Origin: Absidia repens
Lineage: Eukaryota > Mucoromycota > Mucoromycetes > Mucorales > Cunninghamellaceae
Length of the DNA: 64,000 nucleotides
Assembly: GCA_002105175.1 (NCBI GenBank)
Contig: MCGE01000017.1
Coordinates: 496,001-560,000 of the forward strand
Direction of reading: 5' to 3'
This document shows positions 1 through 12,168 of the stretch, piece by piece. The position numbers and the translations under genes were made by a program. Each line of letters starts with the position of its first letter. Within the stretch, counting starts at the first letter, position 1. Under the pieces are notes generated by a model. It did not search any database. It worked only from the letters and a program-made list of their open reading frames with translations, and had not been told where the DNA came from.

Positions 1-1
1 G

Positions 2-541
2 GAGGGCGATGAATCGATGAGTGAAGAAAAACTCAAACAGGATTTTTCCGAATATGGCGATATCGAACTAGTCAACACTCTCAAGGAAAAGAACTGTGCG
101 TTTATCAATTTCACCAGTATTGCGGCTGCCATCCGTGCCATTGAAGGAATACGTACCAAGGAAGAATACAAACGGTTTCGCATCAACTACGGGAAAGATA
201 GGTGTGGCAACCCTCCAAGATCATCGCCTTCGCTTCCGAAGTCAACATCTGAATTAATGGAAACGACCACCACAACAACTTCATCATCATCAACTTCAAC
301 AACTAACAGCGTGACAACACCTCCATCGACTCGTAGCAATATTACCCATACCGTTCTTCCTTCCAACGAAGATGATTTGTTAGGTCTAGATGGATCAGAT
401 GCAACAGTTGTCAACACAAATGGATTGGAAATGACGTCCGCCGCATTTACTTCAAACGATTCGCATACTGTGGACCCTCTTACTGACTTGGTGACTGATC
501 TATCTCGTCCTGATCTAGTTACAAATGCTGCTCTGAATTAA
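2..541 (+). CDS. Nrd1/Mrn1-like RNA-binding protein, C-terminal part (partial)
   Basis: Open at the left window edge; the frame runs from base 2 without an in-frame stop to TAA at 539-541. The visible part starts inside an RNA recognition motif: beta strands and an RNP1-like KNCAFINF, then [24 protein letters not shown], a stretch I associate with the last RRM of fungal Nrd1/Mrn1 proteins. The remaining ~110 residues are Ser/Thr-rich and low in complexity. Known members bind mRNA and act in differentiation, stress granules and translation control; that role is carried over from the family. The N-terminal RRMs lie outside the window, so length and start cannot be judged. Confidence is high for an RRM protein and moderate for the Nrd1/Mrn1 subfamily. 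Confidence 0.8.
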   Translation, partial: EGDESMSEEKLKQDFSEYGDIELVNTLKEKNCAFINFTSIAAAIRAIEGIRTKEEYKRFRINYGKDRCGNPPRSSPSLPKSTSELMETTTTTTSSSSTSTTNSVTTPPSTRSNITHTVLPSNEDDLLGLDGSDATVVNTNGLEMTSAAFTSNDSHTVDPLTDLVTDLSRPDLVTNAALN

Positions 542-1179
542 AACAACAGCAACAACAAAAAACGGGCATTTCATTGTAAGTAGAAAACAAAGCATAACAA
601 AAAACAAAAAAAAAAAATCTAAAAAAACGACCACACACAATTTTTATTAATGACAATGTTTTACTTTTTTTTTTTAGGTATCACTGGTGACAACTCGATG
701 GAGGTTCTCATTACAAGATATTAGTATATATTTATTTTTTAGCATAGTAATTCTCTCCTTCCCTTCTACTAGTTTGCTTTTTAAGTAGTGTTGATAACAA
801 TGGCATTGTCCACTCGTCCCCCTGTTTTTGCATAATCTATCTTCTACTTTACTATTTACTCTTTTATTTACACGCACACACACTCATTTTATACTATACT
901 AGATTCATATTGATATTTTACTTCCAAAACAGCATCCTAATAAATAAATATATATTTATATCAAACAAATTGACTTTGACTAATGGGTTAGCGGTTGACT
1001 TGTATATATTATATCAGACGGGAGGTTGTTGAACCAAGTTTTTTTTTTATGAAATTAGACAATCCCCTTTCATTTTACACCTAAATGGGCGATCCCTTAA
1101 GCTCAGCTTGCTTCAGTTTGAGCTTCTTTTATTATCCCAGGTGCAAAAATAAAACAAAACAAAAATAACAAGTTGAATA
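542..1179. other. 3' flank of the Nrd1-like gene; no gene seen
   Basis: AT-rich, with A and T runs (608-617, 665-676) and AATAAA-like strings near 940-950 that could serve as a polyadenylation signal for the gene to the left. No coding pattern is visible on either strand. Confidence 0.5.
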
Positions 1180-2290
1180 TGATATATATATAATACGTCC
1201 TATATCATGGAAGCTATGCTGAAGGCTCGGTGAAGGCTGATGAATATGAATGGTAGAGTGGAATACGACTACGCTTCATCTCATGTTACCTACAACGGTC
1301 AACCTGTCGCTAAGCCTCAAGGGGTGAGAATGGGGCAAGTAATCGTAGATAAGCCAGAAAACAGTGCAGAAGGTTCTATATAGGCGGCTACACGTACATA
1401 CAATGTGGCCTACATTATTTATATGATTGGTCGGGCAGTAATATGACTACAGTAGATTGTAACAGTAGTATGACTACAGTACTGTAGATTGCAAAAGATA
1501 TATGACTGTCAAGCAGTTCTTGGGTCACGAAGGAAAAGTGGTTATAGAGGGTACATTAAAGAGCGAGTATCCGGTAGAACTTTTACAAAACACATATACA
1601 ATGGTTCAGAGGATGGTTAATAAAAAGAACATATTTTATTGAGGCGTATTGATAGATACTAAAACTAAAGATGAGGGATTCATTGTGACAACGGATCCAT
1701 TGAAAGTAGAATGAGAGAGACTAATGGTAGAGTTGAACAATGACCAACACTTATCCAATAGGTAACTACAGAAAGGAGGTGCAGTAATATATTGTACAAG
1801 GCATGAGAAGGATTATCAGGGCATCTGTTATTGAATCATATCAGCGTCAACACTAATAGGAAAGTGGTGATGGTAAAAAGGGAGCTATTCTAGAAGACAT
1901 GAAAGAGACTAATGGGACATGTGTCATTGAGATAAGTAAAAAGAGACATATTTATTCAGATATAGATACAACCTATGGACGAGCTAAAATTAATCTAAGC
2001 TAATGAAGACTTCAAGAAGCCTGCTAATGGTGTTCCCAGGATTCTGAATCCAAAATGAAAGGGTTTCCCCATGCATCTTGTAATCCTGAGCTGAAAACCC
2101 TTCTAAACTAATCCTGACACTATTCTAAGTTCAATATAGCCCTATAGAAGTTGAATGGTGAAGAAAAAATAAAGAGAAAAAAAAAATAATCAACAAGAAA
2201 GAGAGCCACAATGGCGGGAGAGAGAGAATAAAACATTTCACGTGGGCGGAATTTGAAACGCTATCAGCCTTGCTACAGTTTATTCACCTT
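1180..2290 (+). repeat. R1 dispersed repeat, copy 1 (decayed, with coding-like relic)
   Basis: About 1.1 kb that aligns in the same orientation with 59930-61020. Shared blocks include CTGATGAATATGAAT, GGCTACACGTACATACA, AGAGGATGGTTAATAAAAAG and GATACTAAAACTAAA-like strings. Between about 1502 and 1640 the two copies share a translatable stretch (peptide core KVVIEG.LKSEY.VELLQ) in which many differences fall at third codon positions, so the ancestor probably coded for protein. Both copies carry TGA codons at the same places, so this is a relic. The right end (2046-2095, minus sense) contains the conserved core motif shared with other repeats in the window. No terminal inverted repeats or target duplication were found. 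Confidence 0.7.
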
Positions 2291-4190
2291 CAATTGAGAT
2301 GAAGTATAAATAAATTGAGACGATGTCAAAATGAAGTTGGGTTTGGGAAAATAAGAATTTGGGATAGTGGGAAAGTATTTTGGGTCGAGGAGCAATTATT
2401 TTGGAATGGGGAAGAAATGACATTGACATGCGCCAAATAAAAACTGGCAGGGCAAATGCATTGTCGATATTGTCAAGCACCGATTCCTAGTGTCAGAGTT
2501 GGAATTATAATACCGAATATACATTTATTTTAGAGCATGAATATCCAAAAAAAAGAAACAAAAGAGAAACAAAACTGCAGCTCAGGGCAAATGCTTTGTC
2601 GATATTGTCAAACACCGACTCCTGGTGTCAGAGCTGACCTAACACCTTTGACGTCTTTTTTTCTTTGTTTGCGGCATCTCAATTTTTTTTTTTTTGTGTG
2701 TCTATAATAAATTTACCTACGTCTTTAATTTTATCTCTCATCGTCTGAAAAATTCTAGCAGGTGTCTCAATTTTCAATGCCCATCGTCCAACAGAAATTG
2801 CACTTCGTCTCAATTGAAACTTGAAACACCGTTAAAAATCGACCTTTTTCGGTACCCGCTTTACTGTTTAAAGGCGACCAACCAATCTAAACACCCCGCC
2901 CTCGACAAATCAACAATTCATTTTACAAGTTTTAATAAAATAGTGATTCTATAATACAGCACAAAAATAATTTACTTGATATAATGATACACTAATAATT
3001 TCTTTCAAGAAAAAAAGCTAAGTGACATTAAGTCGAGTCCTGTCCGTTCATCAACGAGATATAGCCTTTTGCACCTTTTGAGCCACGAAAACAGCCGTTT
3101 ATATCATCTGAGAAGGAGACATAGGACAGTTAGTTTTATCAAATACAGAGAATCTCGATGACACCAGTCGATCTTTCAATGCTGCCTTGCATGAATTTAG
3201 AAAATGACTGTGGTGAATGCATGAAAAAAGAGTGGTGAATGATGATGCATAAAAATATAAATAGCTATGAGTGCAGAGAAGCAGGGTTATTGAAGCATAC
3301 TGGAAGATTTTTGGCGAGAAGGTCATTATTGAATAGCGATTGACACAGATTGGATGCTTTGACATAATCTCACCGCAGAAAATGGTATTCCATGAACTTG
3401 TTTCAATAGAATATCATACCTCCGAGAGTTATATATATATGGACAAGAAAAAATTGCAATTCCTTTGTTCAATGATATACATAAGCGAAAATTAGTTTTA
3501 TGCCATGACAAGGTACTGTAAAGTGGGACAGTAGTTCTGTGGCAAGTTATGATATTATAAGATAGAACATAATGAATCGACAAGAAGGTCAGCCTATGAG
3601 ATCATAAATACAGTATAGTGAAGGGGGAAATAAATACAACACTATACACTTCGTAAACATAATATAAGTAAAAAAAAAAAAAAAAAATAAAAAAAAAAAA
3701 GTTGGGTACAACTTCTTCAGGTAGCAAAAAATCGTTTTTTTTTTTTTTGAAATTGTGAGAGTATCGTAAGCCATACACGTCCTGGATTTTTAACATAATA
3801 GGAAAGGATGCCGCATAGGGTATCAGATACTATTATATAATTATATTGACTGGGCGCAAGTTTAAAGGGAGGTTTAAAATATTGATTGTTCATATAATAA
3901 AAGTAGTTGCAAGGAGAAATATATAAAAACAATGAACAGAGGCATATCATAGGGAATGTATACTAAAGCGACGTGTAATATAAATGTTATACAGAAGGCA
4001 TATCAAAAGTGAAGTCAAATATATAAGGTACATTTAGTATGAATGTTTTTTATTGATAGAAACAAAAGATATATCACTATTACTAATACTAATATAATAA
4101 AGCTAAAAAAAGAAAACCACTGACTAAAAATTAGTACTATACTAAACGAGAGGGGGATGAGGAGCTCCAGCTATGCAGAAAAAAAAAAGA
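2291..4190. other. Intergenic, with one local direct duplication
   Basis: No credible gene: the ORFs here are short, lack family motifs and overlap A/T runs. A ~53-bp segment at 2451-2503 is repeated directly at 2585-2637 with a few substitutions (shared TTGTCGATATTGTCAA and GTGTCAGAG). A-tracts occur at 3669-3700 and a T-tract at 3736-3749. The 3' end of the TFIIF alpha gene lies just beyond. Confidence 0.5.
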
Positions 4191-5328
4191 TCAAGCCAGT
4201 TCAGGTTTTAATTCCAACATCTTCACAGAAGGATCACTGGTCACATTATGTCTTGCCACACGTTTCAATAACGAAGTAATGATATCCCTATTGCGTTCAT
4301 TTTTCTTGATGCGTTTACGGAAGCGCATCAAAAAGTCCTTTGTTGACATGGTGCGACCACGAAGCGTTTCCACTACTTCTTCTTCCGTGATCAGACTACT
4401 ATCATCTGTTGAGCCACCGCCACCACTGCTCGAAGGAGATGCTGCAGATGAAGAGGGTGATGTGTGCGTATGACGAGGCGAGGTAATGCGCTGCTGTTTT
4501 CCATGTCGATGCTCGTGATCGTCCGCTTTTCGTTTTTTCACCACACCACCATGATCCGAATGAGGAGAGGAAGGAGGAGGACTGCTGCTACCACTGCGGA
4601 TGGGAGATGATGATAGGGCACGAGTGGGTGAAGCTTCCCGTCTGATGGAGGGCGAGCCTGGCCGGCCAATGGGTCTTGACATGCTTTCCTTTTTCTTCGG
4701 GCCCTTCTTCAATCCAGGTTTGGTCACAACGTTTTTCTTTTTGAGCGATGGGGTGGATTTAGATGATACTTCTTGCTGTTGCTTTTCCTTGTCCTTTGTT
4801 TCCTTGTCAGATCCTTCTTCGTCGTTGTCCGAGTCGGTTTCAAGTTCTTCTTCCTAGTAAGAAATAAAAAATAAATGATTAATATATATATATATATATG
4901 TATATATTTATTCACATTTGCGATTTCGGTGTTGAAATTACTTACACTTGTAGCATAGGGATCCTTATCTTCATCACTTTCGTATGCACGGTTCTTCTCC
5001 AAATCTCTGACCAGTTTGCGCATTTGCTATATATTCAATAACAAAAAAATAAATTAACCAAATTGTACAGTTTGTAGTTCATCACTGATAAAAACATTCG
5101 TCATACAAGGCCAGAGCAGCGATAACTTACCTTGCCTTCAGAGGTCAATTTAGCTTCATCAATGTCATCCATGTCTTCGTCTTCTTGATTTGGTGCATAA
5201 CCTTTGTGTTCCTTCTTGATACGTTCCTTCCCATCCTTGATATCTTCATCTTCCATTTCGTGATCATTGCCGCCTTCTTCGTCATCCTGGAACACATCAT
5301 CGAAATCTAAATCATCAATATCCGAATC

Positions 5329-5396
<68 letters not shown>

Positions 5397-6693
5397 GTTC
5401 AATACAATCAATATTTTCCATGCTTTCAGTCAATCTGCTATCACTTACGTGTCGTTTTCCTCCAGTTTCAGTATCAGAGCCACCGCGCCTAACATCAAAA
5501 AGAGGCAAATTAGTAAAGAAAAAAAAAAAAAAGGGATCATTCATATCACCAATTATTCTAACCTTGATTCACTATGATCAGATATCTTAAACCGTGACTT
5601 TGGAGAGGATGATCCTTCACCGGAATCTTCATCACGTTTTAACATCATCCATCGATTGCTATCATGCTTTGCTTGTTTACGTTCTTTCTTCAGCTAATTT
5701 GATGATGTTAAAAAAAAAAAAAGAATGAGCATATAGTAAGCCAAACTAGAGATTCTATTATGGTGATAATATACCTGTTCTTCCACCTCATCAGCATTCA
5801 AAGTACGAATGTGTCGTTTACGTTGGAATTTGTACCATCGATCAAGCGGCACCACCTTGAATCCATTTTCCTAATCCATTGCAAATAGTAAAATAGAGAA
5901 AACCTGTCAGTATATGATACTGCTCCATCCATTCTATGTTCTGGTTTTATATGAGTCTTACGGTCAAAACAAAAAGAACGTAATCAGATCGTTGTCCACC
6001 TTCCAAAGTGCCCGTAAAACTATTGGTGCCGTTAAAGTCCTCCAGAATCCAAGGCCTATGTTCTTGTTCCTTTAGTTCACGAGTATCTTCCTTGGCCAAG
6101 TAGATTTGCTTTGTCCGTTTCTTGAATAACATTTGTTTGTTTCTGGTAGCACCACCCATAGGAGCAATGAGTGATGTATCCGCACCTGTTTTTGGTCCTT
6201 GTTGATATTTGTCATAACGTTGCTGTTGATATTGCTGTTGTTGATTGCCGCCAGTATTATTATTAGGGGTGTTTGGACCATTGGTATCTGTCTTTGATGG
6301 GGATGACGTTTCCCCTGATAATGTGGAAGAGTTCGTGGCGTTAGCGTCGCTGGTAATGTCACCGCCAAGATTGTTGCTGTTGCTGTTGTCCATGTTGAAT
6401 CTATGTTGCTGTTGTTGTAATCGGTTGTAATAATCCTTTCGATGTAGCTTGACAGGCCGTGAGAATTCAGCCATATCGATGTTTTTGTGAGAATCTTTGA
6501 AGTCAATCAAGTTTGTTTTGCTTCCAGCCCGTGCACAAGACAGGAGTTGAAAATCATTGTAAGGAATGGCTTGAGGTTGTGGTTGTTGCTGTTGTCGTTG
6601 TTGTTGAAGATGAGACATACCTGGGCGTTGTGCTGGCATTCCACGCCCACGGCCTCTTGATTGTGGTCTTCCAGTGTTGAATATACCACCCAT
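4191..6693 (-). CDS. Transcription initiation factor IIF, alpha subunit (RAP74/Tfg1-like)
   Basis: Large subunit of TFIIF, which binds RNA polymerase II in the pre-initiation complex and aids promoter escape. Seven exons on the minus strand: 6693-5962, 5870-5775, 5693-5563, 5488-5449, 5328-5131, 5026-4946, 4853-4191; 646 residues. An N-terminal Gly/Arg/Gln-rich leader precedes the dimerisation region (RPWILEDFNGTNSFTG, then VVPLDRWYKFQRKR). A long acidic/Ser/Lys-rich middle follows. The last ~60 residues (STKDFLMRFRKRIKK...SLLKRVARH) match the RAP74 C-terminal winged helix that contacts Fcp1 and TFIIB. The ATG at 6693 is the first good start and gives the expected leader. Oddity: intron 4 carries a run of 65 T (sense strand) immediately before its TAG acceptor. 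Confidence 0.9.
5331..5395. repeat. A65/T65 homopolymer in an intron
   Basis: Sixty-five consecutive A on the plus strand, i.e. T65 in the sense of the TFIIF alpha gene, abutting the TAG 3' splice site of intron 4. It may serve as an extreme polypyrimidine tract and is likely length-unstable. Assembly error in such a run is possible. Confidence 0.9.
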
Positions 6694-6726
6694 ATGTGTG
6701 CTCTAGAATGGATATCGTAAAAAGAA

Positions 6727-6770
<44 letters not shown>

Positions 6771-7340
6771 AAAAGAAAAAGAAAAAGAAAAGAACACAGC
6801 TACCAAAGACAAAAAAGTGACGACTCGCAGCGGCATTTAAAAACGCCATGTCTCATCTAATGGGCTCATACACAGAGACTGTTCTGCGATTCTGATGACT
6901 TTCAAAGTCAATAGGTTCAATTAAAAATATCAAAATAATAACATGAGCAACAAATATAAAAAAAGAAGCAATAATGGGATCATTGCTTGAAAAAGAGTAA
7001 TTGGCGCAAGCGGGCAGTGAATCAGGAACAATAAAGGATGAAAAGGAGTGGACGATAAAAATAGGTAGCCAGCACCACCTACTTACTTTTCAGTCGCATT
7101 GCCATGGCAGAACATTGTACTTGATCAAAGATAATCTACCACTATATAATTAATTCATTAACAAACAGGGATAACAGTTAAGTAAAGCATTAACGATAGA
7201 AAAATAATGATCGCTTTATTTGGATAAAAAAAATGCATGATGAAGGGGCGTAAAGAAGCACCCCTCAAAAAATAATAAAAAGAGTAATAATATATAAGTA
7301 TGATGATAAAAATAGAGCTATAATAAATAATAATAACTAA
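6694..7340. other. Upstream region of the TFIIF alpha gene
   Basis: No gene seen. Contains an A-run of about 40 at 6729-6768 followed by (AAAAAG)n, then AT-rich spacer up to the end of the next minus-strand gene. Presumed to hold the TFIIF alpha promoter and 5' UTR, but no TATA box stands out. Confidence 0.4.
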
Positions 7341-8051
7341 CTAAATAATGGATGCAATAGGAGACATATGAGAGTTTTGATTACCGTAAGGGCGACAATC
7401 AGATGCTAACACAGTCGAGTTGTTGGGTATCAGAAAAGAGGATGTGTGTTGTAAAAAGTCTTCATCATCTTGAGGAATCACAAATGCATTGTCGCCCATA
7501 GGAGAGAGAGATTTTGCTGCGAGGGCCATATCAAGGGGTGTGATAGGTTGTTGTTGTTGCTGTTGCTGAGAATCAGGTGTTTTGGGCTGATCATCATCGT
7601 CGTCGTCTTCTTCATCATCGGTTTCTTCAATATGACACAATGGAGAGTGATGGTGTTCAACATACGGTTGTTCCATGGGCGAATCACTTAGATCCGATGA
7701 TGTTGATGATGATATTTCTGTTGTAGATGTTGATGAAGTTGTCATTACGTCTTCCAATGGAGAAGTCATATCATCATCTTCAAAAGCCATCACCCTTCTA
7801 TTATTTCTAGCTGTTCGTTTTTGCAAGAATTGTTCAGCCTTGCAAAGAGTGTTACACAGTAATAGCCGTTCTCGAACATTGTATTGAGGTCGATTCCGCT
7901 TATCATCACGATCCAGTTTCTTGATGGCTAAGCTATATGCTTTGTTGGCGACTTGACGAGGGGATAAATTGCTGTTGCTGGAGAAGATGCTACTAGGAGC
8001 TCGGCTGTTGGATTTATGTTGTTGACTTTTTGTCCAAAGTAGAGAGGCCAT
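7341..8051 (-). CDS. Unrecognised 236-residue protein
   Basis: Single-exon ORF with a clear start at 8051. Not recognised. The N-terminal ~100 residues have real protein character: SPRQVANKAYSLAIKKLD then YNVRERLLLCNTLCKAEQFL, two likely amphipathic helices, the second weakly reminiscent of SERTA-type helices (speculative). The middle is an acidic, Ser/Thr-rich region with DDEEDDDDDD and a Gln run; the C-terminus is polar and low in complexity. No signal peptide or membrane segment. The composition suggests a nuclear or regulatory protein, but no function is assigned. Codon use resembles the neighbouring genes, and the opposite-strand ORFs across it look like shadows. Confidence 0.65.
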   Translation of the reverse strand: MASLLWTKSQQHKSNSRAPSSIFSSNSNLSPRQVANKAYSLAIKKLDRDDKRNRPQYNVRERLLLCNTLCKAEQFLQKRTARNNRRVMAFEDDDMTSPLEDVMTTSSTSTTEISSSTSSDLSDSPMEQPYVEHHHSPLCHIEETDDEEDDDDDDQPKTPDSQQQQQQQPITPLDMALAAKSLSPMGDNAFVIPQDDEDFLQHTSSFLIPNNSTVLASDCRPYGNQNSHMSPIASII

Positions 8052-8985
8052 CGTGCAATAGATTATCGTCGCTTTTTAAATTATTGTTGGTGCTGTTGAT
8101 GATAGACAGTACAATATGGTTCATGGAATAACGGAAGGTCAGATATTAAAAGAAAACTTCGAGGATTGATCTTCCCTTCTTTGACGAAAAGAAAGAAAAG
8201 TAAAATAAAGGAGAGGAAGAGAAAGTGTGAGTCAAAGCAAAAAAAGTTTTTTCTCCACACCTCTTTTTATTCATTTTTCCCAACTCCGCTCCCTCACGGC
8301 CAAAACCGGAATTCAGTCTGCGTTACTCATATGAAAATAGCTGCTTACCTTTACAGGAAGCCATCCAGATCAGTGGTGCACTTGAAGGAATAGCAAAAAG
8401 ATCGCATCTCTCCCTTTTAAAAAATAACACTGACCTTCTCCTCTTTCTATTTTCTCGTCAAGACCTAATAATACATCATAAATTCTTTTGCATTTCTTTG
8501 TATAGTATAAACAATTTTTTGTAGCGCACAATCAATTTGTTTTTCAATGACTCACTGCTTCGTTCTGAGGGGTTTTGATTCAGTGGAGAATAAAAAAATA
8601 AATGAAGGGGCATGGGCGGCACCAGATTTAGCGCAAATGTTTCGATTGAAATGCCGAACTATGAAGTCATCTTCGAGATAAGGATCAAAGTGTGCGCTTG
8701 AGGGGTATTCAGCTATGAGATATTAAAGTGATTAAGCTCATTATCGATAAACTATGATGATATGGATAGATGACGATGTGGGCAAAAAAAAAAAAGAGAC
8801 ACACAAGGAACAAAAAAAAAAAAAAATACAGCCGAACGACAATACAAAATAAGGTACATCCGATATTTTTATTTCTAAAACAAAGAGGGAAAAGGGGAAA
8901 AGCATAAATCTAACTAATAACAAATGATAATACTACACTAACACTATCATTAGTGTTGAAACTAAAGTCTTGATATGACAGCCGT
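8052..8985. other. Intergenic between two minus-strand genes
   Basis: No gene recognised. Holds the presumed promoter of the 8051 gene and the 3' flank of the M3 peptidase gene. Short A-runs at about 8788-8798 and 8813-8826 only. Confidence 0.4.
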
Positions 8986-11941
8986 CTATTGTAATCCAGA
9001 ATGGCGAAGTAATGCATTGACATCCACCTCGTTTCTACCACGGAAGTCTTTCCATACTTGCGCTGGTGCTGTGCCTCCACCCAAGGCCAAGATGGTATCA
9101 CGATATCGTTGTCCTACTTCCGCCACTGAATCGCCCTTGGCTTCTGCTTCCTCAAAAGCACCGTAAGCATCGGCAGAATATGTTTCAGAATATTTGTATC
9201 TAGAAAAAAAAATGATATAGAACGTGAGATGAGGAATAGATACAATCGTAAGATGGTCAGCTGTATCTAGCGGCCCTTTTCTTCTTTTCTATCTACTCAC
9301 GAATAATAGCCCGCTGCATATCCTCCTCCAAAGATGTGTGCAAAGCTACAAAGGAATCGATCTTCGGATAAACGAGGTATCAAAGTTGTTTCCTGCGCCA
9401 CATTCGCATCGACATCGAACACCGTAGGTTCACCAGGATTTGTGGGAGGCGTGAACCTTGAATGGAGTGCCAAATCTACCTTGGAAAAGTGGATCTAAAA
9501 AAGCAAATGCAAAAGATAGATAAAAAAAAAAAGTCAGTATATCATGGGACCGTTTTGTCCGTTGTTTTTTAATATACCTGTCGTAACATGGCCATACCGC
9601 TAAGGAATTGCCGATTTTTCACTAATGCATCCACCATATCCTTTGGCATGGGATCACCTGTACGATAATGTCCTGATAGTCTCTCCAACCACTTGGGTTC
9701 ACTACAAAAGTTTTCCATGAATTGCGATGCAACCTAGAACGTCACGGGATCAGTATATGTGTTATTTTCGCTCTCTGTCGCACATGTACACAGTCTAGGC
9801 TTACCTCAACAAAATCCCATTCCACACCATTGATTCCAGAAGCCTCAGCGTAATCCACACGAGTCATCATCTGTATATGGATATCAAAACAAAGCAATAC
9901 AAAAATGTTGAAGTTAAATATTTTGCATTCATCTAAGAATACCCTACAAGTTGCATGCCACTCTTTTTCCCACTTACATGTTGAAGACAGTGACCAAATT
10001 CATGGAATAAGGTTTCGACATCACGGAATTTCATCAAGGATGGTGTATCAGCATCTTGTGGACTCGCTTGATTGCAAATGAGATAAGCTATAAAAAATGA
10101 AATAAAATAAATGCAATGTAAGTGTATCTGTTGATAGATTAAGCCAAAAATATAATATATTCTTACCAACGGGCAAAGTGACATGTCCATTCTTGTCCTT
10201 GTAACGTGAGGTAACAGCATCCATCCAGGCACCACTGCGTTTTTCTGAAGGACGTGAGTAGAAATCACCATAAAAGTACGCCTTGACCTTGCCCTTTTCA
10301 GATACTTCAAACACTTTGACGTCGTCGTGCCATCGAGTAATGTTGTTCTTATCCATTTCGTTTTGATCGAGTTCACGTACTTGTATGCCTAGTACCTGGT
10401 CAGCCACATCAAACAAGCCTTGCATCACCTTGGGGAAGGCAAAGTATTCCGAGATGGTTTCTTCGTCATATTTGTAAAGTGATTTTCTGTATTGTTCCGA
10501 CACATATGCGGTATCCCACGGAGCCAAGGTGTTCTGACCTTCATCGAATGAATAGTGTAAATGTTCTACGGCAAATCGGGTCATGGCATCCAGTTCCTTT
10601 TTCGCATGATCTTTCGACGAGGTTTGCAGTTGGTCTAACAAGTTTTCGGCGGTTGTCAATTCGTTTGCCATTTTCACCGAGAGTGATAAGTCTGCATAAG
10701 TGTTGTAGCCGAGTAAATTTGCCTTTTCCTGTCGTAGGGTTAGAATTTCATTGATGAGAGGTTCGTTGTTCAGAGCGCCTTGAGAAGCCTTGGTCACATT
10801 CGCCTTGTAAATATCTTCACGGAGAGCGCGATTGCTGCAGTTCATCATCAACGGACCATATATGGGGAAATCCAATGTGATGCAGTATTCGTTATTGTCC
10901 AATCCTTGCGCAACACCATTCTTTTTCAGTGTTTCCAAAAAAGCATCAGAGCACCCAGCCAGTTCTTCCTTGTCCGTAATCACCTTTTTGAAAGCCTTGG
11001 TAGCATCCAGCACATTGTTCCCAAATCCAAGTGATAGTTGCGACAAACGTTCAGAGATTTCATTGAAGCGTTTCTTTTCAGCAGAGCCTTCAGGGAAGCC
11101 AATACCAGTGTGTTTCATGTCACGGAGAGTCTGATCCACAATACGTTGTTGTACCTTGTCTAATTTTTGCCATTCCCCTGAGCTTTTCAACCCTTCCAAT
11201 GCCTTGTATTTGGGTGCAGATTGGTTCATAAGCAGACTGAGCTTGACAAATTCAGGCTAAAATAATAATCATCATCATCATCAAGCAATTAGTTTGGTGA
11301 GCTGAATCATACAAGCGCCATTCTAGTTGAATTTACCTGAATTTGTTCCAGAGTCGAGCGTAAATCGCTTGAGTTCTTGACACCATTCAAATGAGATAGA
11401 ATGCCAAAAGCACGCGAAACTTCGTTTTCGAGTTCGGTCACTATAGATCAAAGCCATCACCGAAAGAAATAAAGAATAAATATCAGTCAAAGATATAAAA
11501 CAAAAACAAAAACAACAACAACTTACGTTGGCCAATGGTCCCTTCCCAAGTAGGTTCAAAGGATTTTTCCAGCTCCAAAAAACGTTCCCGTGTTGCAGTA
11601 ATCAAAGCCTGGAAAATAGGAACTGCCACTGCAGGCTTAGTTTGAGTCAATAGGCGTTCAAAGTCAGGGAATAGCTTCCAGTTGAGGTAGGGAGATTGCT
11701 GATAAGAGGCATCAGACAGAGTAGTCAGGGAGCGAGTGGTGGTGTTGGAAATGCTGAGAGGTTTCCGGTGTGATAAACGCATTACTTGTTTAGGTGCTGC
11801 CATGGTGTTCATGCTACGTAACGAAGCCAGCTTTGGTTTGACAAGAATCGATCTAGTTTGGTTGTTGGTGAGCTTGAGCTTTGAAGCCGATTCGGTAAGC
11901 AGCGACCGTTTGTTCGCTAAGGATCGAGGAAGTCTATACAT
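8986..11941 (-). CDS. M3A metallopeptidase, oligopeptidase A-like, probably mitochondrial
   Basis: Zinc oligopeptidase that cuts short peptides. Eight exons: 11941-11527, 11440-11337, 11256-10167, 10087-9978, 9870-9805, 9733-9578, 9494-9301, 9199-8986; 782 residues. The zinc motif HEFGH is at residues ~565-569, and the third ligand Glu sits in WDFVE (~595). The downstream block ([27 protein letters not shown]) resembles bacterial OpdA/PrlC and plant organellar oligopeptidase more than mitochondrial intermediate peptidase. The first ~60 residues are rich in Arg/Ser/Leu and almost free of acidic residues ([13 protein letters not shown]...), as in a mitochondrial presequence. The start is the ATG at 11941; codons upstream in the same frame offer only TTG. 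Probable role: clearing presequence and other peptides in the organelle. OpdA-like identity is firm; location is inferred. Confidence 0.9.
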
Positions 11942-12168
11942 GATACGATTAAAAAGAAAATATGGCAAATATATGACAAAAATAAAAAAAAAAGTAAATA
12001 AAAAAATCTAGCCTTGAAGTGTATATTTCAATTGCCGACTGGCGTCCTTTTATTGTAAAATTATTCATTCAAAAAAAAAAAGCATGAACTAGTCAAATAA
12101 ACAATCATCAATCAAAATGTACTATTCTAATATAAGACAAATATAAGTATAATAATCTATTGTACAAA

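Noticed and set aside
4279..4857. Plus-strand ORFs across the TFIIF alpha C-terminal exon
   Set aside because: Antisense shadows of a confidently identified gene, with no independent motifs.
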